Below are positions 40,601-47,038 of a DNA stretch of 64,000 nucleotides, piece by piece. Positions within the stretch are counted from its first letter, which is position 1, and each line of letters begins with the position of its first letter. The stretch is from an uncultured Castellaniella sp. (GTDB lineage Bacteria > Pseudomonadota > Gammaproteobacteria > Burkholderiales > Burkholderiaceae_B). Made by a program: the position numbers and the translations under genes. Where the stretch lies: contig NZ_CALKHS010000010.1 of the NCBI RefSeq assembly GCF_937988725.1, positions 186,001 to 250,000 of the forward strand, written 5' to 3'. The notes beneath the pieces are model-generated. The model made no database searches. It had not been told where the DNA came from and saw nothing but the letters and a program-made list of their open reading frames with translations.

Positions 40601-41998
40601 GTGACGCACCGCCCCGCCTCTCTGGCACTGCGCCTGACTTTGTCCATTGGGGCCGTCATTACGGTGGTCCTGCTGACGTTCGGATGGGTGGTTGAGCGCT
40701 CCATCAGCGATCATTTTGCCCAACAGGATGTCGACGAGCTCAACGCGGTCGTTCAGGCCCTGCAGCAATCGTTGTCGGCCTCTCCCATAGACGAAGCGCC
40801 AGCAGCGCTTCGGCGCCGGCTGGCCGCTGCCGTGTCGGGACATCATGATGCCGAGTACAGAATATCGGATGCGAGCGGTGCCGTGATCTACGCAACGCCT
40901 GGTTCGGCCCTTGACAGGTTTTCCCGCTTGCCACCGTCGGGAAACAAGGTGGATATCGGGTCGGTAAGAATCTGGCAAGATGATGGTCGGACGTATCGAG
41001 GGGCGGTCGTACGGCTTGTGCCGCACGCGGCTTCAGCCAATACACCCTGGACCGTTACCGTTGCGACAGGCATCGATTTTCACCTACGCTATTTCCGGAG
41101 CTTTCGCGATTATCTGAGGTTGATAACGCTTGCTGCCGCTTTGATTGCCATTTTGGCCATCTGGTTCGCGGTGTATCAGGGCCACGCGCCCATACGACGA
41201 ATCAGTCGGGAAATGCGGCGCATCAAATCCGATCAATTGTATATTCGGCTCGCACCGGAGGCTGTGCCGGCGGAACTGACGGAGCTTGCGATATCGTTCA
41301 ATGACATGCTTGACCGCATCGAAAGCGTCTTTCGCAGGCTTTCCAACTTTTCGGCAGATATTGCCCATGAAATGCGCACCCCCATCACCAACTTGATGAC
41401 TCAAACAGAAGTTGCGCTATCCCAGGTGCGTAGCGTCGAGCAGTATCGTGAAGTCCTGTACTCCAATCTGGAAGAATATGAGCGCATGGCCAAAATGGTG
41501 AGCGACATGCTGTTTCTGGCGCAGGCCGATAATAAATTGCTCAAACCGGAAATGGTTGCCGTTGACCTCGCTGACGAAGTGCGCGGCTTGTTTGACTACT
41601 TCGAGGCCTGGGCCGAGGAGCGCGCTGTGGCGCTCATCCTGGCCGGCCCGGATGTGTGCGTGCAAGGCGACCGCCTGATGATCCGCCGCGCCTTGAGCAA
41701 TCTGCTGTCCAACGCGATTCGCCACACGCCGAAGGGCGCCGCCGTCAGGGTCTCGATAAGCGCGACCGATGACACCGGGGTGCTGCGCGTGCAGAACCCG
41801 GCATCCGCAATATCGCCCGAACACCTGCCTCATCTTTTTGACCGATTCTATCGGCCCGATAGCTCCAGGCAGCGCGGTGAGGACGGCGCCGGTCTTGGCC
41901 TGGCCATCGTCAAGTCCATCGTTGAGGCGCATGGCGGTTCAGTGAGTGCCTCATCGTCGGAGAATCTGATCACATTCGAGATGATATTGCCCACTTGA
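40601..41998 (+). CDS. copS: heavy-metal sensor histidine kinase (CusS/CopS type)
   Basis: A 465-residue membrane kinase starting at a GTG. Two transmembrane segments (about residues 12-32 and 168-190) flank a periplasmic sensor domain. A HAMP region (HAPIRRISREMRRIKSDQL) is followed by the phosphorylated His in SADIAHEMRTPITNL (near residue 256) and the ATP-binding N, G1 and G2 boxes (LLSNAIRHTPKGA, GEDGAGLGLAIVKSI). This is the heavy-metal sensor kinase layout, for periplasmic Cu/Ag or related cations; the metal is inferred from the CPC ATPase nearby. Confidence 0.88.
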   Translation: MTHRPASLALRLTLSIGAVITVVLLTFGWVVERSISDHFAQQDVDELNAVVQALQQSLSASPIDEAPAALRRRLAAAVSGHHDAEYRISDASGAVIYATPGSALDRFSRLPPSGNKVDIGSVRIWQDDGRTYRGAVVRLVPHAASANTPWTVTVATGIDFHLRYFRSFRDYLRLITLAAALIAILAIWFAVYQGHAPIRRISREMRRIKSDQLYIRLAPEAVPAELTELAISFNDMLDRIESVFRRLSNFSADIAHEMRTPITNLMTQTEVALSQVRSVEQYREVLYSNLEEYERMAKMVSDMLFLAQADNKLLKPEMVAVDLADEVRGLFDYFEAWAEERAVALILAGPDVCVQGDRLMIRRALSNLLSNAIRHTPKGAAVRVSISATDDTGVLRVQNPASAISPEHLPHLFDRFYRPDSSRQRGEDGAGLGLAIVKSIVEAHGGSVSASSSENLITFEMILPT

Positions 41999-42052
41999 GG
42001 CCGTCTCGAAGACTGAGATCGATCGTAATTAATTCTTGTTGCAGGAGTCGCA

Positions 42053-42277
42053 ATGAAAACAACTTCTCTGGAGCGGAGTCTGCTGAAGGTGTATCGGCAG
42101 GCTGTCCGTCAAGATAACTGGATCGTCGCCGAGCATCTGCTGGCCGCCATTGAAGCGTGTGCACCGCCTGAATATGCGATGACCGACGCCGTGGCCGAAG
42201 CTTACTTCGCGTTGCTGACCGTCGAGGCGACTCCACCCCAACAAACACCGGCGACAAGATCAATGCCTGGTACTTGA
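42053..42277 (+). CDS. small hypothetical protein
   Basis: A 74-residue frame with an ATG preceded by GCAGGAG at good spacing. The first 55 codons look like a real helical protein (LLKVYRQAVRQDNWIVAEHLLAAIEAC, then AVAEAYFALL). The last 15 or so codons are Pro/Thr-rich and run up to a junction where the next gene is cut, so the end may be altered. I do not recognise the family. Confidence 0.5.
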   Translation: MKTTSLERSLLKVYRQAVRQDNWIVAEHLLAAIEACAPPEYAMTDAVAEAYFALLTVEATPPQQTPATRSMPGT

Positions 42278-42329
42278 CCTTCACTGTCATTTTCAGAAGG
42301 CGGCCGCTGCGCTTGTCCTCCTGGTCGGC

Positions 42330-43217
42330 TTGAGCCGCATCATGCTCGGCGTGCACTATCTGAGTGACGTCTGGGCAGGTTACCTGGTTGGTGCACTTTG
42401 GCTTATTGTGGGCATCAGCCTGACGGAATGGCTGAGTGCAGGCGGGCAAATTGCTTGGAATACACCAACCGAACGCCGCCGAAAAACGGCGGCGTTCGGC
42501 CTAGTCGCCATCGCGGCCGCCGGGTTCGTTACCTATGTCCACACTCGCACGCTGCCAGCCCCGCCTCCCGCGGCGAAAACAGTCATCCAGGTCAATCGTC
42601 CATTGGACGAAATGCTGCGTGCTCAAAAACTTGCGAGCACATCGTCTCTGCTCGGCGCGTCTGAACAACCGCTATCGTTTGCCGTCGTCACACCAAGCGC
42701 GGAGGCATTGTCCGCTCTTCTGAGCCGAGCAGGCTGGTTCCCTGCCGACAGTCCGGATCCGAAAAACCTGCTGCGCCTTGCCCGACAGGGTCTGGACTAC
42801 ACCACGGCACCGCTCGCGCCGGCGTTCTGGAACAACCGTGTCAACGATCTGGCTTTCGAACGGCCGATTCAGAATTCGCAGGATAAGGCGGTCGCCACCG
42901 TCCGACTATGGCAAACCCCTTTTCGTGTCGGTCCGAACCAGATCTTTGTGGGGGTGGCGCGGACATATGATGGTATCCGCTGGGGCATTCTGCACACGGT
43001 CTCGCCCGATGTGGATGCGGCAGCCGAGCGATTCGTCGAATCGCTCAAACAGTCCGGACGACCGCTCACGATCTGCCAACGCGCGTTGACCGCCCCGATG
43101 ACGGGCTCGTACCTGATGGGCGACCGTTTCTTCACACGGGGACAGCTATGGCTGCTCGATCCGGGTGGCCGCACCGATGCCGCAGATATCTGCGGCGCTC
43201 ACGGGTCGAGGCAATGA
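42330..43217 (+). pseudogene. PAP2/LssY-type membrane protein, N-terminally truncated
   Basis: The frame opens in the middle of a PAP2 phosphatase: SRIMLGVHYLSDVWAGYLVG is the last catalytic motif (SRxxxxxHxxxD), normally preceded by about 150 residues with the other motifs, which are missing. After a membrane segment comes an LssY-type C-terminal domain (GWFPADSPDPKNLLRL, FRVGPNQIFVGVARTYDG, LLDPGGRTDAADIC). The open frame extends a little left of 42330 (AAAALVLLVGL), but no good start is present. The upstream break lies near 42290. The stop overlaps the dgkA start as ATGA. Confidence 0.75.
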
Positions 43218-43429
43218 AAAACCAGTCGTTCCCGAAAAAAGTCCGCAATGCGCTCTCCGGCATCGGTTTCGCGTGGGCTGAAGAACAAAATTTTCGCGCG
43301 CAGGTGGTTCTCGTCGCGGTCGTCTTTGGCGTGTTTTCCATTGTTCGGCCAGCCGCGTTTTGGTGGGCACTTATCGTGCTATGCGTCGCGTTGGTACTCG
43401 CTGCGGAGTTGGCGAACTCGGCCATCTAG
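43214..43429 (+). pseudogene. dgkA: diacylglycerol kinase DgkA, C-terminally truncated
   Basis: The 71-codon frame matches the start of DgkA (RNALSGIGFAWAEEQNFRAQVV and ELANSAI). At the point where the family has GluAla in ELANxAIEA, the codon is TAG, after which only ALTD still fits. The last transmembrane helix and part of the active site are therefore missing. The end of homology near 43440 also marks the border between the island and the plasmid backbone. Confidence 0.78.
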
Positions 43430-43436
43430 GCACTGA

Positions 43437-43862
43437 CCGACACCGCCATGAGACCCAGATTTATTGATAACTCGAGGTGCTCTAAAGTCAGACCGTCCTC
43501 CGTCCAGTAGCGGCGCTCGCCGCGCGGCCGGTATCCGCTGTCCATCTTCACGGCGCGGGCAGCCATTGCCCTGATCTCGCCGCCTAAAACGCCGACTGTA
43601 TCACTGTGCTCCTTCCTGCAAGGGGTGTGCTTCGCCGGGTACTCACCCGGTCCCTTCGTCTCTCTTCGTTCTCCTTCGGGCTGCGGCTTGCGTGCCCGCC
43701 CCTTTCCGGTCGTCCCTGCGTGATCCAGCGCGGCAAGGCGACGAACTCACGGCAACGGTGGCACTCCGGGCCAGACGTAGGTCTGCGGACACCGCAAAAC
43801 CTACGAAAGGCTCGGAATCTTCGGCCCCGGTAGCCGGTTAACCCAGAAAGGAGAAAGCACCC
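43437..43862. other. island/plasmid junction and radC 5' region
   Basis: After the broken dgkA, about 140 bases show no recognised gene. An open minus-strand frame (including MAARAVKMDSGYRPRGERRY, ending at 43427) has coding-like composition but no clear start or family. From 43584 the structured leader of the radC-like gene begins, and GGAG lies 8 bases before its ATG. Confidence 0.45.
43584..43755 (+). ncRNA. structured 5' leader of the RadC-like gene (radC-motif candidate), copy A
   Basis: The sequence is about 70% identical by eye with the leader at 44768. It can fold as AAGGGG (43620-43625) with CCCCTT (43699-43704), enclosing a perfect CCGGGT-ACTC-ACCCGG hairpin (43635-43650) and TTCGGGCTGCGGCTTGCGTGCC. 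Its position directly upstream of a RadC gene of a mobile element recalls the published radC RNA motif; whether it works as RNA or single-stranded DNA is not known. Confidence 0.5.
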
Positions 43863-44393
43863 ATGAAGACGAACAGCATTGCCGCGCTGAGCTATGACAA
43901 CATGAATGACGCACACCCCCTGTATGTGCGCAGCCCCAACGGCCGCTACAAGCCCGCCACGGATGATCAGATCCTGGCCGCTGGCCGGATCGCGGCCGAA
44001 AGCTTGATTCCCGCGACCGACATGATGGGAAATCCGGACCGGGTGGCGCAGTTCTTTCAATCGAAGCTGGCTGGGTTGGGCCATGAATGCGCCGCGTTCC
44101 TGTATCTGGACACACAGCTGAAGCCCATCCGATACATTGAACAGGGCAATGGGACGCTGAACCACGCCAGCATCTACCCGCGCGAGATCGTGAAGACGGC
44201 GCTTCGGCTCAATTCGGCCGCGCTCATGATGGCCCATAACCACCCCTCGGGTCTGGCTGAACCCAGCCCGGCGGATCTGGCCCTGACGCGGCAGCTGAAG
44301 CAGGCGCTGGCCTTGATCGATGTGCGGTTTCTGGATCACATCATCGTGAGCGCCACTGAGACCACGTCGCTGGCCTCGCGCGGGCAGATGTAA
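43863..44393 (+). CDS. RadC-family JAB/MPN-domain protein
   Basis: A 176-residue RadC-type protein. The JAMM zinc motif is clear: the Glu upstream in HECAAFLYLDTQ and the HNHPSGLAEPSPAD signature. The flanking KTALRLNSAALMMAHNH and LDHIIVSATE are conserved. It lacks the N-terminal helix-hairpin-helix of long chromosomal RadC, as usual for plasmid and island copies. The role in mobile elements is not established. It starts 8 bases after a GGAG site and is preceded by the structured leader. Confidence 0.9.
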   Translation: MKTNSIAALSYDNMNDAHPLYVRSPNGRYKPATDDQILAAGRIAAESLIPATDMMGNPDRVAQFFQSKLAGLGHECAAFLYLDTQLKPIRYIEQGNGTLNHASIYPREIVKTALRLNSAALMMAHNHPSGLAEPSPADLALTRQLKQALALIDVRFLDHIIVSATETTSLASRGQM

Positions 44394-44571
44394 GGCATGG
44401 GGCAGGGCGGGGATCCGTCCTGTCCTGGTCGCCTGGCTGATTGAGCCTGATCATCGGCCAAGGCGGCAGATGGCATGATCGGTTGATCATGAGGATGGGG
44501 GCATTCAGCCGGCCCCTGCCGTGCGTCTGGGGTCGCCCGCCAGGGGCCAGGAAGTAGTGCAGTGCCACAAC

Positions 44572-44612
44572 GACAACACCGACCGGGTCAGGGTGCCCCG
44601 GTCGGTGTTGTC
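44572..44612. repeat. perfect 16-bp inverted repeat
   Basis: GACAACACCGACCGGG (44572-44587) pairs without mismatch with CCCGGTCGGTGTTGTC (44597-44612) across a 9-base loop. There is no T run after it, so it is not a typical terminator. Confidence 0.85.
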
Positions 44613-44767
44613 ATCTGGTGCCGATGGCAAGGGTCTCTGCGGGAATGCGGGCCATGGCCCAGTCAGAGCCCCGAGGGTGCGGGGCTGGGGGCGCTTGCCG
44701 CGCGGCTGCCGTGTGGGGTCATCGCTTGGGGATCGGGCCGTGATCCCGTCTTCCGTGACTCCCGCCG

Positions 44768-44940
44768 CCTGAAACGCCGACGTGTACCACTTCCGCTTCT
44801 CTCTGCAAGGGGTGCGCTTTGCCAGGTACTCACCCGGTCCCTGCGCCGGTGGCTTCGGGCTGCGGCTTGCGTGCCTGCCCCTTTCCGCTCTGCGCTGCGT
44901 GGTCCAGATCGGCACGGCGACGGAACTCACGGAAGACGGC
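44768..44940 (+). ncRNA. structured 5' leader of the DUF3560 gene, copy B
   Basis: It is a second copy of the leader found before the RadC-like gene: GAAACGCCGAC, CTGCAAGGGGTG, GGTACTCACCCGGTCCCT, CTTCGGGCTGCGGCTTGCGT and GCCCCTTTCCG are shared. AAGGGG (44807-44812) and CCCCTT (44878-44883) keep the outer pairing. It ends about 115 bases before the DUF3560 start. Confidence 0.5.
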
Positions 44941-45055
44941 GGCAAGACCGGAAAACCAGCGTAGACCCCACACGGCAGATTGTCGTTCCGGCTCAAGAAT
45001 CTTCGGATCCGGTCAGCTGAAAAGCAGTTCAACCCTTGTTTTGGAGAATCAGACC

Positions 45056-45862
45056 ATGAACACCTATGAAGCCAAGCAGGCAGCCCGCAAGGCCCGATAT
45101 GAAGCCCGCGCAGGGCAGGCGCATGCACAATCCGATGCGGTCGCGTCACAGGCCAGCCGCATGGCCGACGCCATCCCCATGGGCCAGCCCATCCTGGTGG
45201 GGCACTATTCCGAAGGACGCGACCGCCGCTATCGGGAACGGATCAGCCGAGGCTTTGAAAAGTCCATCGAGCTGCAGAAGAAGGCCGAGCACTACGCCAA
45301 CAAGGCCGCAGCTGTGGGCAAGGGCGGGATTTCCAGCGACGACCCGGCCGCCATCGAGAAACTGCAGGCGAAGCTCGCCAGCCTGCAGACGATTCAGGAA
45401 ACCATGAAGGCCATCAACGCCATTTTGCGCCGCCATGCCAAGGCCGGAGCTGATGCGCAGGTGGCGGCCCTGGTAGATTCCGGCCTGACCTACGCGGAAC
45501 GCGCCCGCGAGCTGGTGACCCCGGACTATATGAACCGCATCGGCTTTGCCCCGTTCCAGCTGCAGAACAACAACGCCAACATCCACCGCATCGCAGCCCG
45601 CATCAAGGAATTGCAACGTGCGGCCGAGCGCACCGAGACCGAGCAGGCAGGGGACGGCTACACCTACCGCGAGGATCCGCAGGAAAACCGCGCCATGTTC
45701 CTGTTTGACGGCAAACCGGCCAAGGATATCCGCGACGTGCTCAAACGCTGCGGCTTTCGCTGGAGCCCGACGCGCAGCGCCTGGGTGCGCCAGTTGACCG
45801 GCAATGCTCAATGGGCCGCCAAGGACGTGATCCGCCATCTGGACGCATTGAATCAGGCCTGA
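45056..45862 (+). CDS. DUF3560-domain protein
   Basis: A 268-residue basic, helical protein. The N-terminal half (KQAARKARYEARAGQAHA, MGQPILVGHYSEGRDRRYRERI, KSIELQKKAEHYANKAAAVGKGGISSDDP) is the DUF3560 signature found in plasmid and ICE proteins. The C-terminal part (LFDGKPAKDIRDVLKRCGFRWSPTRSAWVRQLTG) is a separate small domain often attached to it. The ATG at 45056 follows TTGGAGAATC. The function is unknown; such genes often cluster with ssb, radC and antirestriction genes expressed early after transfer. Confidence 0.85.
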   Translation: MNTYEAKQAARKARYEARAGQAHAQSDAVASQASRMADAIPMGQPILVGHYSEGRDRRYRERISRGFEKSIELQKKAEHYANKAAAVGKGGISSDDPAAIEKLQAKLASLQTIQETMKAINAILRRHAKAGADAQVAALVDSGLTYAERARELVTPDYMNRIGFAPFQLQNNNANIHRIAARIKELQRAAERTETEQAGDGYTYREDPQENRAMFLFDGKPAKDIRDVLKRCGFRWSPTRSAWVRQLTGNAQWAAKDVIRHLDALNQA

Positions 45863-45935
45863 GCGACTTATCTGCCCTGGGCCGGATCCAGGCCTGGGGC
45901 ATCACCCCCTAGACTTTCATCATTGGAGCATCACC

Positions 45936-46397
45936 ATGGCATCACTGAACCGCGCGACCCTCATCGGCAACCAGGGCAAGGACCCGGAGATCCGCTACAC
46001 CCCGGATGGCGCCGCCGTCTGCAACGTGTCGATTGCCACGACCAGCACCTGACGCGACAAGGCCAGCGGCGAGCGCCGCGAAGAAACCGAATGGCACCGC
46101 GTCGTCTTCTACGGCCGTCTGGCCGAGATCGCCGGCGAATATCTGAAAAAGGGCCGCACCGTGTTTGTGGAAGGGCGACTGAAAACCCGCAAATGGCAGG
46201 ACAAGGACAGCGGCACCGACCGCTACAGCACCGAGATCATCGCCGACCAGATGCAGATGCTGGGTGGCCGGGATGACGGCCAGGCAGGAGAGGTGAAGGC
46301 AGCGGGAAGCCGAGCGAAGGGACGTCGTGGGCAGGCCCAAGTTTCGGCTTCTGCGGCTGGATCCGCCGCGCTGGAGGAGTCGGATATTCCATTTTGA
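45936..46397 (+). pseudogene. ssb: single-stranded DNA-binding protein with in-frame stop
   Basis: The frame reads as a complete plasmid-type SSB: MASLNRATLIGNQGKDPEIR, then after codon 38 a TGA (46050-46052), then RDKASGERREETEWHRVVFY, GRTVFVEGRLKTRKWQDKD and the acidic tail ending EESDIPF. The family has Trp at the position of the stop, so a single TGG to TGA change explains it. All else is intact, including the partner-binding tip. Either the mutation is recent, the base is a sequencing error, or the stop is read through at low level. Confidence 0.85.
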
Positions 46398-46449
46398 AAA
46401 TCGCAAGGTCCCGGCTGGGTGATCCTGGTCGGGTTCTGCATGACACCCT

Positions 46450-46469
46450 GGCCCGGCTTTGTCCGGGCC
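46450..46469 (+). terminator. terminator after ssb
   Basis: GGCCCGG (46450-46456) and CCGGGCC (46463-46469) form a 7-bp stem with a 6-base loop, followed by TTGTTGCGTT. It lies 52 bases after the ssb stop. Confidence 0.6.
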
Positions 46470-47038
46470 TTGTTGCGTTCTGGTCTGTGGTGTTTGCGGG
46501 CTGCTGCTGTGTGCCTGGTGATGGCCATTCTGGATCCGTCCTGTGCATCCTGTGGCCTGCCTGGTGCTGATCCCTGGCCCCGTTCCCAGGCTTCGCCTGG
46601 GGCCCTGTACTGTGACGCTGCCTGCCCGGTTTCCGGTCAGGCTGGGCCGTTCAGTCCCCAAATTCGCTACGCTCATTTGTGGCCTTAAACGTCCCACACA
46701 TGACGCACCCCTGGTGGGGTGAGGAAAGGCTTTGTGGATCAATGGCTTGCTGGAAGCAGGCCGGTTTTGGTGATGTAGGACAGATAGGGCACTGGAATGG
46801 TGCGAACCATTGATCCGGCGGGGAGAGCGGCGGCCACGGCTGTGGCCGAATGACGTGTAGACATTCTGATCAGGGCAAGAAGTTTCATTTTGGAGGCATG
46901 CCGGATACACCACGAATACAAACCAGATACGCGACGGAGCCAGAGCGGCTACAGCTTCAGGACGGGATAAGGATACTTCGGAGGCGATTAGGGGCCATCC
47001 TGAGGTCTTCCAGCATACGGTTTGAGTGCAGAAGGGCG
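46470..47038. other. intergenic region between ssb and the relaxase 3' end
   Basis: About 570 bases without a gene I can support. Short open frames (a 60-codon frame on the minus strand at 46739-46921, and 46419-46688 on the plus strand) lack family motifs and good ribosome sites. The relaxase ends at 47039 on the minus strand; no strong terminator for it is seen. Confidence 0.55.

Larger units (their letters stand above)
44394..45055. other. intergenic region between the RadC-like and DUF3560 genes
   Basis: This stretch holds a perfect 16-bp hairpin at 44572-44612 and the second leader copy at 44768-44940. Open frames in it are out of step with each other and have no recognisable motif, so I call no gene. 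Confidence 0.6.

Noticed and set aside
43584..44339. 251-codon minus-strand frame over the radC region
   Set aside because: It is antisense to the RadC-like gene, which has intact JAMM residues; the frame is open only because of high GC content.
45936..46397. Programmed recoding of the ssb TGA (selenocysteine or read-through)
   Set aside because: No SECIS-like hairpin directly after the codon was evident, and the family residue is Trp; a point mutation or error is simpler.
46419..46688. Plus-strand 89-codon frame after ssb
   Set aside because: It begins inside the terminator hairpin and is Cys/Trp/Pro-rich without family motifs.
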